The notes beneath the pieces are model-generated. The model was not told where the DNA came from, did no database searches, and saw nothing but the letters and a program-made list of their open reading frames with translations. A program made the position numbers and the translations under genes. This document shows, one piece after another, positions 45,966-57,658 of a DNA stretch of 64,000 nucleotides (positions are counted from its first letter, which is position 1; the number at the start of each line of letters is the position of its first letter). The stretch is taken from positions 24,261,384 to 24,325,383 of the forward strand of contig OX388317.1 of the NCBI GenBank assembly GCA_947579605.1, given 5' to 3'. Origin of the DNA: Athripsodes cinereus (taxonomy: Eukaryota; Arthropoda; Insecta; Trichoptera; Leptoceridae).

Positions 45966-48900
45966 TTATTCAAATTGTTTTAATATAGACATGTACACCG
46001 TCATGATACCTAAAAGATAAAACACAAAACTGTAACCAAACTCATAGATATTCAGGGCTGTGATGGAGTGGCTGTTGGTGCTCAAAATTCTCTGGAGACG
46101 CCTAATTTCTGCTAGGTTTTTGGTTGAAGAAATGTATTCATCATCATAACCTAGAATAAAATAAATGATTTATTAATGAAACACGACATATTGTTACTAG
46201 TATTCCACTATTGACTTTATTAATTTTGCGAGCCGGCTTTCAAGAGCTTCCGCTCTCATTGTCAGGCAAAATTTGTCTACCTATATTTTTTTCTTTATCC
46301 TTTTTTTTACACTTGCCTGACGATGAGAGCGGAAACTCTTAAAAGCCGGCTCGCAAAATATATTTTTTTTATTTTCTTTTTCTTTATTCAATCAATATCA
46401 TACAAACGTTGAAACAATATATCACCAATTATCTTCAATTAAGTTGCAGCAGCCTCACTAGGTTGCCCTGTATCGAGGCGTGCTGCGTAAAAAATATATA
46501 AAAAAAAAACATACATTCACCAAGGAATAAAACATCTTACAAAAAATGTATAAAAAAATCACATCAGCAAATTAATAAATCGATAACAAATGAATAAATG
46601 GATGAATGAATAAAAAAACAAATGTACAAATGAGTAAATGAATAAACGAACAAATGAACAAATGAACAAATGAATAAATGAGTAAACGAGTAAACGAGTA
46701 AACGAGTAAACGAGTAAACGAGTAAACGAGTAAACGAGTAAACGAGTAAACGAGTAAATGAGTAAATGAGTAAATGAGTAAATGAGTAAATGAGTAAATG
46801 AGTAAATGAGTAAATGAGTAAATGAGTAAATGAGTAAATGAGTAAATGAGTAAATGAATAAATGAATAAATGAATAAATGAATAAATGAATAAATGAACA
46901 AATGAACAAATGAACAAATGAACAAATGAACAAATGAACAAATGAACAAATGAACAAATGAACAAATGAACAAATGAACAAATGAACAAATGAACAAATG
47001 AACAAATGAACAAATGAACAAATGAACAAATGAACAAATGAACAAATGAACAAATGAACAAATGAACAAAAGAATAAATGAATAAATGAATGAATGAATG
47101 AATGTATGAATGAATAAATGAATAAATGAATAAATGAATAAATGAATAAATGAATAAATGAATAAATGAATAAATGAATAAATGAATAAATGAATAAATG
47201 AATAAATGAATAAATGAATAAATGAATAAATGAATAAATGAATAAATGAATAAATGAATAAATGAATAAATGAATAAATGAATAAATGAATAAATGAATA
47301 AATGAATAAATGAATAAATGAATAAATGAATAAATGAATAAATGAATAAATGAATAAATGAATAAATGAATAAATGAATAAATGAATAAATGAATAAATG
47401 AATAAATGAATAAATGAATAAATGAATAAATGAATAAATGAATAAATGAATAAATGAATAAATGAATAAATGAATAAATGAATAAATGAATAAATGAATA
47501 AATGAATAAATGAATAAATGAATAAATGAATAAATGAATAAATGAATAAATGAATAAATGAATAAATGAATAAATGAATAAATGAATAAATGAATAAATG
47601 AATAAATGAATAAATGAATAAATGAATAAATGAATAAATGAATAAATGAATAAATGAATAAATGAATAAATGAATAAATGAATAAATGAATAAATGAATA
47701 AATGAATAAATGAATAAATGAAAAAAATGAATAAATGAATAAATGAATAAATGAATAAATGAATAAATGAATAAATGAATAAATGAATAAATGAATAAAT
47801 GAATAAATGAATAAATGAATAAATGAATAAATGAATAAATGAATAAATGAATAAATGAATAATGGAATAAATGAATAAATGAATAAATGAATAAATGAAT
47901 AAATGAATAAATGAATAAATGAATAAATGAATAAATGAATAAATGAATAAATGAATAAATGAATAAATGAATAAATGAATAAATGAATAAATGAATAAAT
48001 GAATAAATGAATAAATGAATAAATGAATAAATGAATAAATGAATAAATGAATAAATGAATAAATGAATAAATGAATAAATGAATAAAGTCAATAGTGGAA
48101 TAACTGTGTATCGTGTTTCATCAATAAAATATTAAATGAATTTCCACCAAGAACCGTCGGTCGATAAACTAAACTTTATAAAATAAATGAGTTTGGAAAA
48201 ACTTTCAGTCAAATGTTTTTCTAATTTAATGGAAATTCGAATTGAAAATCTTATATAACGCATGTGGTTAGGCTTTGAATTCTAAGACACGTTGTATCCA
48301 CAACACTTCTCTCGCATTAGCTTATTCTCGTGTAAAACAAATACAAAAATACACAAGTTTACAAAAATATTGTAAGACATACCTTCAATATAACTTTGCA
48401 GCAATATTTTGGAGCAAATTATTTTGGATTTTCTAATAAGGTGATGAATAGTTTCTGATAAGGTTGGAAGCAAAATTAACCAGAAGAAATTGTACCAAAT
48501 CCACAAGCTTATTATAAAATTTTCTCGATTCTGAAATAATACAATTAACAACAATGTTAATAGATTACAAGAACTAATGATGGATGTTATTTCCTAGAAT
48601 TGATAAGTTGTACAGTCAGAAATCTGGATTGGAGAACCATATAGGTATACATATTGAAATGTTGTGCAAAATCAAATTTTTATCCCAACGCTTACGAATT
48701 GTCTCCAGGCTGGCTTAAGTGATAATTTTTCAGTGTCCATGGACAACGACGACATAGGATGCCTTTGTCACATTTTCCGTTTGGATTTTGCATAATGTTA
48801 CACTTTCTTACTTAGTACAACTTCTTTTTTTGATTCGAGACTACCATATTCAATAAGATCTATCATAAAATTGATATAAATAACCGTATACTTTACTTTT

Positions 48901-51900
48901 AACATAAATATTACAAAAACGAATAAACAAATAAAATCGATAATATTGCAACGGCGAGTGCATCACAAGGACATTATTGTTGCATATATTTCATGTATGT
49001 TGCTACATACCTACGTACTATTAATAAACGCCCCGACTTGTTGACTCCGAGCATGAAATATATGAGATTATTTTTCTCTTTAATCTTGAAACCAGAGTCT
49101 GTATGGGATAATCGGTTGAATTGATCAATAATGGGGACCAAACGTCTTAAACATAATATTTTAACATTATACTTACGATGAACTGTAAAGCTGTACAGTC
49201 TGTCGTAGTAAACAAAATCATGACAAATGGTCGGGCAAACAGCTAAAAAGAAAATTTATATAAATATTAATTACAAATTGAAATAACACATTGTTTGAGG
49301 ATTTGTGAGCTCACATCGTGAAAAAACATATCCGAAATATTTTAAAAATTATTCCACAACAACGTTTATTGTGTACACTGCTCTAATTTTGTGAATCCTT
49401 ACGAAATTACTCGAGATTTTAATTACCAAAGTGTTGTTGTTTGTTTTATATATTTTAAAAATTTCTTGAAATGATAAATATTAAACGTTGACGTGCGTTT
49501 TATTATGGAACCAGGAGATCAGCATGCTTCCAAAATCTTTTCGGTCCTTGAGAAAATAATATGTTTCACCTGAGTACATTAATTTCGATACAGCACAGCA
49601 CTTTCATTGAAGGAGTGTTTTCAAAAGATCTAGTACGCGGCCCTTTTGGCCGATCGGCTTTTCAGGTTGCCCGCTACGTATGGCATCCCCATTATGGGTA
49701 CATCATATTATTATGTAGTGAGTAGAGTACAAATATGATAGTGTAGAAATAAGAATCGCATAATTAGAAGTCCTCAGTCTTCGACACTATTTGGGTGGTC
49801 TGTGGGTCAATAAACTCTCATTTAATAACGTCTGAAAGGTTTTAAATAACTTATATCTCTAGGGTATCTGAGGCATGGTTTGAGCGACCTTGAGGTGGAT
49901 TTTTTTCACAAAACAGCGCTTTACAAATCATCCAAATAATAATAATAATAATGGTCTAAAGTCTCCAGATCTCAAAATATTAGCTTATTTTATTACTCAT
50001 TTCTTACTCGACTCTGATCTTATGAAGCATTTAACCAATTTATGAAAATATACATATGAAAGTAGGTATACTAACATATGAAAAACTTTATTTGTGATGA
50101 CAATATAAACCAAAAGCATAGACAAAGAATGGTAAAATATTATGTACGTATAGTCGGTCTTACTTAACGGTGTAAAGGCGTGGACTCTTGAAATCAATAT
50201 AATAAACCGCCTCGAAGCGTTTGAAATGGGAATCCACCGCAGAATGCTAAGAATATCTTGTACCGATATGATAACAAACACTGATGTATAACAGTAGAAC
50301 CAATGCAAATAGAGAACTGTTCACCACTGTTGCGCTCCACACATTAAGGGTTGCACCCTCCCTCACCCATGAATGTTACAGGAATGGCAGTTCCTATGTC
50401 ATCCTTACTCTTCAAGCAAATTCTTTCTAAGGAAGGGCTCAAGGTTCGCCTGAAGGACTCCCCCTGACAAAACCCTTCCTGAAATTAAATACAACCGTTA
50501 ATGTCCACCGACTCTCTATTTTACAATATGACTTAGAATTAGCTTACAGTTACGTATTATCTACGTACTAGTTGATTGCTTAGACTAATACAAAGGATGA
50601 AGACTAGACACTTGGAAATTTTAAAATAAATACATTTTTCAAAGCCTTCGGGTTTCTACAAACAAATAAATGTTTCACGACGTAGTGGGTGTTCACTCGG
50701 TTTCTGAAATCATAAAAAAAAAAGAAATTTTAAGTCAATGTACACGAAAAAAAATGTTAAAATATTATTGTCCAAGCATAGATTATACATATGTGCTTTA
50801 GTTTTGGACCGGCTGCCCTAAGCAGTTGTTCTAAAGCTCACCTCCTGTTATAGGAGAAAAGGACGTCACAAACAGAGTGAGTTCGATCAGGTCAAACGGC
50901 CAAGTGGTCATACAGGGATGGACTAAATAACCTCAGCGGGAATGGATCCCGGTCGCCGTAGGATATCCCATTTGCTCTTCCACGACTCAACAAACCTCCG
51001 AAAACTCTTGAAATTTTCTGGATTCAAGGTTAGCTCTCCGAACCAGATTGGCCTGGGAGTATCTGGAGTCATACTGTCAATCATTTCTCTTCTTGCCTCA
51101 TCCATAATCGAGCAATTCCAGAGGATATGTTCAGCATACTGGGCACCACCACCACAGGGACACCATGGGTCATCCACAAGATTTAAATCAAAGAGTTTCC
51201 CCTTGAGATCTCCATGCCCAGTGATTAACTGAGTCATAAAATGATCCAGAGCAATGAACTTTCTATTGCTGATCTCGTGTCACCAGCCAAAAGTAACAGA
51301 GCGTCATCCGCATACGCGATTATTGTTGCTGATTCTGGTAATTCTATTGTGAGAAGGTCATTGAAAAGAATATTCCACAGATATGGACCGAGGACTGAGC
51401 CCTGTGGACATCCCATAGTGACCTCTCTCGAAACGACATGTCCTGCATATGTTATTGTCACAGAGCGATCCCGGAAATAATCTGAGACAATCCTGAAAAG
51501 ATCAGCCGGACATTGTCTGTTTTTAAGCTTCAAAAGAATCAGGGGCCACCAGGCATTATCAAAAGCACCCGAAATATCTAGAAAAACGCCCAGCACGTAC
51601 TTCTCCTTTCTGTTATTTTTCCATCTCACACATTCTAAAATAGCATGTTCAGTAGATACACCCCTACGAAAACCAAACTGGTTTGAACTGCCTGTTGACA
51701 AAACGATTTCCAGTCTGTTTCTTATAAGAATTTCCAGGATCTTTCCAAAAGCCGGGAGCAAAGTGATCGGTCGATAGGCCTTAATATCCGACAGTGCTTT
51801 GTCATTTCCCTTGGGTATGACTTTTAGCAAGCCTCTCTTCCATTCCTTTGGGAAGATACCTCTCATTAAGCATATTTGCATCAGTGATAGAACCTTATCC

Positions 51901-54900
51901 GGACACACTTCCCAAACTTTTTTAACAATCACACCCGTTATTCTATCCAATCCAGGTGCTTTGCGTGGCCCAAGACCTGAAATTATTTCCTTTAGTTCTT
52001 CAGTCGTTACTGAAAGTGTTTGCTGTGTGTCATTATTGATTATCGGGGGACATCGACCAAAGAATCTCATGCACCTATGCAGTATAGTGTCCCTCTCTAA
52101 GGAGTCAAGAGGAATGAGTCCATCCAAAAGGGCCTTCAAAGTTGAATCTATGCCAAGTGTTTCCGAGCCATCCTTTACAATACTAGACATATAGCAGTCA
52201 GCGCTGCGTCCTTCCCGTATGATCGTTCGTGTTACAGACCATGGTTCAGCATTACCAACTTCAGATACCCACTCTCTCCAAGATTTGGATTTGGCGTGCC
52301 TAATTGCTTGGTGGTATTCACATCGAGCTCGACATAAGTTTTCTCTAAGATTGTGCGCGATATCCGAGTTTGCAGGTATACAACCTTTACGCACAGGACC
52401 ATATCTTCGTCCAGCAGCTTTGTATGATCGCCGCAACTGGGACAAGGCAGAACTCCACCATGGGGCAGATAAACTTGTTTTGCAAGGTTTACTTCGACCC
52501 ATGGCAACCGTCGAGGCTCGCACTACTGCTTTGTTAAAGAAATCTCCTAAATTATCAGGCGATTCGGTCAAAACCGTTCCGAAATCCTTGAGTTCCTCCT
52601 TTAGTACGGTTGAGAAATAGTTCCAATTACATTTCCCTGTTTTAAAGCTCCAAAGGTGACTTGGTTCCTGGACTAAACGACCACCAATTCGCATGGTTAT
52701 TAGTCGATGGTCACTAGATATTGCAGCATTATGGACTTTCCAGCCTGATAAATCAGTAATTATTTCATTGGAACATAGAGACAAATCAATACAGCTTTCA
52801 CCCATTACTCCAGCAAAAGTGGCCGGTTGTCCAGGAACATTGAGGATATGCAAATTATGTGAAGATATAAACTCTTCTACTATGCTCCCACTTCCATTTC
52901 TGTCTGAACCTGGTCTATCATACCAGAGTGTAGATCGGGCGTTGAAATCCCCTCCCACTAGGACTGGTCTGCCATGAAGAGTTCTCATTACTTCATTCAA
53001 TCCAATAATATGTTGGCTGATAGGATCAGAATATTTAAAGTACACAGATACTACAAAAATTTCCTTTCCCCTCACATTCAAACATATGCATGAGCGATAT
53101 TCATTTGACAGACTGTCGATGTACAATGGTCGTACTAGGGAATTATTAATTAAGAATCCAGCAGCAGGAGATGGACCCTTTTCAATGACAGTAATAGGAC
53201 TTCGCAATCCGCTAGTCTTACCACGAAAAGTGTATTGCTCCTGAATCAGCATAATGGGAAGTTCAGTCTCATGCATATAGTTTATGGCCTCCAATGTTGC
53301 AGCTTTTGAGCGCCCGAGATTTATTTGTCCTATTGCAGTGATTCCATTAGGCGCAGCCATAGTCAGTGGAGCTAATGATCCTCTCTATAGCAGCCTTTTG
53401 AGCTGGACAATCTCTATCACCTGTCAGATGGTCATCACCTTTCTTCCGGAAACGCACACAGCTTGCACAAACTCCGGGCTTGTTTTTGTTTGGACAGATG
53501 TCATCCTTATGACCTTCAACGGCACAGTGCTTACAGACATCGTTCTTATTCATACAATCTTTCTGGCTATGGCCGTATATCTGACACTTAAAACATCTCG
53601 TTGCTCCCACAAAATCTCTGACTCTGCAAGAATTCCATCCAATGAACACGTTGCCCTGATTGATTAGAATTGATCTGATTTCAGCACTACACAATAAAAT
53701 TGACCCACAAAATGGTTTATCTCTAGGTCCAAACTTTGCGATTCTCCTAGTTGAGGCTAGAAAAGTTTCTTCAGATATTTTACCCTCCAGGTTAATTCTG
53801 TATATTTCTTGTAAGAGATCCTGATCATTGATATTACTGGGAACATCGTGTATCACAATTCTCGGTAATCTTGCCTTAGGGATCGCTGCTAAAAATCCGC
53901 CACTTTTTAATTTTTCAGATGCCAATATCTTTCCTGCTCCCTCCTTTGTTGAAGTTTCTATAACAATACCAGCGCCTCTAGAGCGTCTTAACCGTACCAC
54001 TTGAAAACCATCTGTTCCCGGGTCAAGAATTTTTCTGACTTGTTCCTTAGTAGAGGAGCTTGATTTGCCCTCTGGATCATCTGGACGGATGACAACAGCT
54101 GGTCCTCTTAGAGGACAAGGTCTATTAATTCCGGGAGCAACAACTCTTCCTGCTCGTTGGGCATAAGTTTCCTTCGAATGCAGTTCCGAAACCACCTTCG
54201 GCTTTTCAGCGATTAACTTAGAAACACCCTCTTTTAACTTGTCCACTACTTCATTCATTCCAGAAATTCTTCCTTCAGCCTTGGCGGCTCTTGCTTGGGA
54301 CTGCGCGTATAGTCGCGCCATAATATTCAAGCCTTGTCTAAATTTAGACCTCGTATCAACCGTAAAACGACCCTTCTCTTCTACAATCAGTTTCTCCATC
54401 AAAAGCTGTTGTTCATGGAAGAGGACTTCATCCTCCTCGGCTTGAGTTATTTCACTTTCCTGTGTTAATTTTGGACTATCTTTTACTCTTTTCCTCTTTT
54501 TAGAGGAAGGTGAATATTGATTGCATCCTGCTGTTTCTCCTGCGCTCTGCGATTCCATATCAGATTCTGTCCTTGGAGGAGTCCTCACAAGAGATCTCGT
54601 TGGTGTAAATACTCTTTCAGCGCTCTCCAGACGAGGAAAATCTTCCTCAGTATCACTCATGTTCAGCAAATCTCTTTTTATTAATTGTTCTGTGCGTTAA
54701 CGGTAGACAAATGTTGAGTCAAAGAGTTACCGAATTATGTAAGACAAGAACATAAATTCGTTACCTACTAAAAAAAAAACAAATACGCAAGTATAATATA
54801 AATAACAACAGCAGCAACAATATCAAAAGTGTATGGCAGATAATCCCCAATTTCCACCTAATTACAATGAATAAACTATAAAGCAATAAAAAAAAGGACA

Positions 54901-57507
54901 AATAAAATACAATATAAATATAATAATATTATACCGACAATATAACTATCTTTACTACACTACAACATAACCATAAAACAATCGTTAAGAAAAGCAATGT
55001 GAATATAAAAAAAAAAAAAAAAATTAAAACAAACTATGTACCTAATTAGCACCTTATTACAAGGAAAAAAAAAGGAATATATAAAACCAGTAAAAGAAAG
55101 TATAAGCCTAAATATCACAAGATAACAAAGCAAAAATAATAATAATAATAATTATAATATACTTAATTTAAGAATAAAAATCAATAAGCAAAACACTATA
55201 TTATTATTATGAACCCAATTATAACTATACTAGAACGTAAAATAACCTTAAATTAATCTTTAGATACAGTATGGATATATGAAACCAAAACCTACTACGA
55301 TTTATAATAAACTACAAGTTAATATTTAGTGGCAAAAGAAATAAAAAAAAAAGAAACAAAATAAGTAAAATCACCAATGCTGTTAGCCAGGTAAACAATG
55401 AACACAGTACAGATTCTTAGTATGTATAAGTATCAACCACAGAAGTATCGATATATACTACATGACATACAACAAGTACATCACGAACCAATCATATAGG
55501 TACCTACTCAAACAAACACTTAAATAACAACATTGATGTAAACAATTACAATTCGTTCGTAGATATACAATACCCAACTATAATGCAGTCACTTCAAAAT
55601 TAAATTAAATTGAAATAAAATAAAATGGAAAGTTACAGAATCTAAAACCTACGTTACTGTACAAATATAGAGTAATCAGACAAAGCTGTACCACGTATTC
55701 ATTCCACAAAAGTCAAGATCTCAAGATTAAACTCTGTACAGGTAGATAATGACATTCAAGTATATAAGTATACGATGAAAAAATAATATTTATATACCTA
55801 TATCTATGTATACTCTACTCGCTGCACACAAGTGTAGGCATATGTACGCGAACCAAGCACTAACAGGTCAATACTTACCCCATACATCCAGAGCACTATA
55901 CACTCAATAGAAAATAGATATGCAACTAATAAAATTATAATATTGAGAAGAATAAAAAAAATTAAAACACTATGTACACAAAAGTCAATCAGTATTCGGC
56001 GGGAATCGAACCCACGACGCCCGTGGACAGCACGGTCCCGCCCGGCAAAACCAATCAGCCACGGCCGACACGGCCGGCGACGTCACAAAGAAGTACCTAG
56101 TACTACTAGTAATGTAGGCACTTAGATGTTTACAACTAATAAAATTTAGAACTACCGCAAAATATTATACGCGCGATAACACTGATTGAGCGAAATACGA
56201 AAAGTTATTTTTTAAATTCCATGATATAACTCAATCAAATTGTAAAACAAACAATTTCAAAAGATGTGAAATGCTTTAATACACATAAAAACACCAAATG
56301 CAATTCAAATAGATCGCAGACGACCGATTTATTATTTTCGAAAGAAAACACAAAAGCAATTAGCACCGTCTACCGCAGAAGACCGGAACGAACTGTTGCG
56401 CTCCGTGTAATATCATATTTTGGCCATGTAATGAGAGGCAACAAATACACCGTACTTCAGCTAGTCATGAATGGAAAGATCGAGGGCCGCAGAAAGGTCG
56501 GCAGAAGACAGCTCTCCTGGCTTCGAAACATCCGAGAACGGACTGGGGTCGAAATTGTGGGGGAGCTGTTTTGAGCCAGCCAGGACAGGAAAGCTTTCTA
56601 CCAAATGGTCGTCAACGTCGGGAGTACCCGTCAGAACACGCGTAGAAGAAGAAGAAGTAAACATATATTTCAGAAAAGTCATACTCACCATGAAATTGAA
56701 AATGTCATTAATGTGTTTGACATTCTTCAATATTCTCTCATAGGACTCTATGACACAACTCAATGGAAACACATCACACTGTGAAGTGTATTCCACTTCT
56801 AACAATAAAGATATCTTGTTAGTTAAACCATTATTCTTTGGAACAGATAGTTTAAACAATTTACACAACAAATTGTTTAAATAAACTAAATACGATATTG
56901 TAATCAAAGATGTGATAACAAATTTGAAGTGTATAGAGTCACTGGTAAGAACGGTTAAGAAATGGTAAATGCACATATTTACATTTGCTAATTTTGCTTT
57001 ATATTCAATAATTAAGAATGAGAAAATGACAATCAAAAATATTGAAAAAAACGTATAAATCTTTTTAAAAATCTGTTTCGAAAAACTTATATTTGGATGT
57101 AGTTTGTGCATTTGCATAGAATTTTGTACAAATTTCCACATCAATTTTCTCTTTCCAACCATAACCACGAACCATGAGAGGGTCGCTGAAAGAGTTTCAC
57201 TTACATTCAAAAATAACCAAGATATATAGTAAATTAGAGGTATCCATGAGTTTCGGTTTTGATAACTTATTATTTCTGTTAAATAATTTTTTAAATACCA
57301 AGAAGTTATGAAAAAAAACATCACTAGATTCGATTTAACAAAAGCTGGTTTAGAAATATCATTCTTTTTGGAAGGAAATGTTTTAACACCAAGAATAAGG
57401 GAAAATATTTTGACTGGATCAATTAAATTAATTAAAGTAATTTTGCTTTTATCATCGTAATTTGTTAAAGCTTTTGCGTTTCTAACGTATAGTTTAGTAG
57501 TGGACAT
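45966..57507 (-). CDS. GR-H: gustatory receptor-like gene, 405 aa, spread over 11.5 kb
   Basis: Exons (minus): 56689..57507, 49177..49242, 48383..48530, 45966..46150, giving 1218 nt. Phases 0, 0, 1. Start chosen at MSTTKLYVRN (57507), which aligns with the other N-termini; the frame also has an earlier ATG at 57546. Exon 1 keeps four hydrophobic segments, but the loop block is altered: KLSVPKNNGLTNKISLLLE lacks four residues found in every other copy. Exon 2 (LFARPFVMILFT) lacks the RSWNL motif, as in GR-G. Exon 3 has LLPTLSETIHHLIRKSK, exon 4 ends GIMTVYMSILKQFE. Intron 1 (7.4 kb) contains a damaged R1 element on the same strand; intron 3 holds a 1.5-kb octamer satellite. Joining exon 1 to exon 2 is inferred from order, phase and absence of other candidates. 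Confidence 0.74.
46223..46359. repeat. Foldback element, about 46-nt arms
   Basis: Arms 46223-46268 and 46313-46359 pair with few mismatches (TTTTGCGAGCCGGCTTT / AAAGCCGGCTCGCAAAA and GCTCTCATTGTCAGGCAA / TTGCCTGACGATGAGAGC). The spacer is T-rich. It sits next to the octamer satellite in GR-H intron 3. Confidence 0.75.
46621..48087. repeat. Octanucleotide satellite (AATAAATG)n, about 180 units
   Basis: Nearly pure 8-bp repeat of about 1.47 kb in GR-H intron 3. Variants come in blocks: AGTAAACG (about 46681-46756), AGTAAATG (to about 46852), AATAAATG (to about 46890), AACAAATG (to about 47067), then AATAAATG to the right end with rare changes near 47722 and 47862. Because no 8-bp frame contains a stop on the minus strand, long meaningless ORFs appear. 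Confidence 0.95.
48531..50922. other. GR-H introns 2 and 1 (left part), mostly unassigned
   Basis: Apart from exon 2 at 49177-49242, I see one LINE relic on the plus strand at 50173-50290 (INRLEAFEMGIHRRMLRIS, then TDMITNTDV), a phrase typical of RTE-like reverse-transcriptase ends. The remainder, including a mixed-composition piece at 49560-49700, is not recognised. Confidence 0.45.
50923..53360 (-). pseudogene. ORF2 of the R1-type element: endonuclease and truncated reverse transcriptase
   Basis: 51234-53360 is open for 708 codons. Endonuclease: LIQEQYTFRG, VGGDFNARSTLWYD, SSDHRLITM. Reverse transcriptase: VFLDISGAFDNAWW, GCPQGSVLGPYLW, catalytic IAYADDALLLL, then SAIESSLLWIIL and a stop. 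From 51237 a shifted frame gives MTQLITGHGDLKGKLFDL with WCPCGG...H...C, the normal C-terminal metal-binding end. An R1 ORF2 is usually about 1000 aa or more, so roughly 200-300 residues (thumb and linker) are missing at the join near 51237. Not functional. Confidence 0.78.
53347..54669 (-). CDS. ORF1 (Gag-like) of the R1-type element, 440 aa
   Basis: Near the C-terminus are three zinc knuckles: CFKCQIYGHSQKDC, CKHCAVEGHKDDIC and a looser CASC...H...C. N-terminal 100 residues are polar and acidic, with a basic cluster (SSKKRKRVKD). The middle part has PRIVIHDVPSNINDQDLLQE, like the RRM-type fold of R1/TRAS ORF1 proteins. Open from ATG at 54669 to the stop overlapping ORF2. It binds the element RNA. 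The copy itself is likely dead because ORF2 is broken. Confidence 0.78.
   Translation of the reverse strand: MLNMSDTEEDFPRLESAERVFTPTRSLVRTPPRTESDMESQSAGETAGCNQYSPSSKKRKRVKDSPKLTQESEITQAEEDEVLFHEQQLLMEKLIVEEKGRFTVDTRSKFRQGLNIMARLYAQSQARAAKAEGRISGMNEVVDKLKEGVSKLIAEKPKVVSELHSKETYAQRAGRVVAPGINRPCPLRGPAVVIRPDDPEGKSSSSTKEQVRKILDPGTDGFQVVRLRRSRGAGIVIETSTKEGAGKILASEKLKSGGFLAAIPKARLPRIVIHDVPSNINDQDLLQEIYRINLEGKISEETFLASTRRIAKFGPRDKPFCGSILLCSAEIRSILINQGNVFIGWNSCRVRDFVGATRCFKCQIYGHSQKDCMNKNDVCKHCAVEGHKDDICPNKNKPGVCASCVRFRKKGDDHLTGDRDCPAQKAAIERIISSTDYGCA
54670..55995. other. Upstream part of the R1 element and AT-rich intron sequence
   Basis: Rich in A runs and AAT repeats (for example around 55010-55025 and 55135-55150), with no ORF of note. 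The left part probably includes the leader of the R1 element; its 5' end cannot be placed. Confidence 0.4.
55996..56078 (-). repeat. tRNA-like SINE head
   Basis: On the minus strand: GTCGGCCGTGGCTGATTGGT, then GGGTTCGATTCCCGCCG, giving A- and B-box-like words in correct order. GC-rich against AT-rich surroundings. Not a proper cloverleaf, so treated as a SINE head. Confidence 0.5.
56390..56660 (+). repeat. RTE-like LINE tail next to GR-H exon 1
   Basis: Reads VISYFGHVMRGNKYTVLQLV, then GRRKVGRRQLSWLRNIRERTG, a stop, then SQDRKAFYQMVVNV: the familiar end of RTE-type ORF2 with a few lesions. It ends in GAAGAAGAAG, 30 bp before the exon 1 donor of GR-H. Confidence 0.6.
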
Positions 57508-57658
57508 GTTTTTTAAAATGAAGCGTCCGCCTTCTATAAAATACAATGTAGTTTGACGAAAACCGTACTATTAATCAATTATTTTTTAACCCTTTGTGAG
57601 AGCTGAATTAGGTCTTTCAGTAAGTGCGTGTCTATTACGCGGGAGCAGACAATAGTTA

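Larger units (their letters stand above)
50923..54669 (-). mobile_element. R1-type non-LTR retrotransposon, internally deleted
   Basis: ORF1 (53347-54669) and ORF2 (53360 down to 50923) in the usual order, overlapping by 14 nt. ORF2 begins with an R1-like endonuclease (INLGRSKAATLEA). The part after the YADD box is mostly missing, and the C-terminal piece continues in another frame. The given limits are the coding limits. Leader and 3' region extend further (about 50,760 and beyond 54,700), but no target duplication could be defined. It lies in GR-H intron 1, same strand. Confidence 0.8.

Noticed and set aside
46559..48092. Very long minus-strand ORFs (up to 506 codons) of HLFIYSFI-type repeats
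   Set aside because: Pure product of the 8-bp satellite, which has no stop in any minus-strand frame; all three frames are open with shifted versions of the same peptide.
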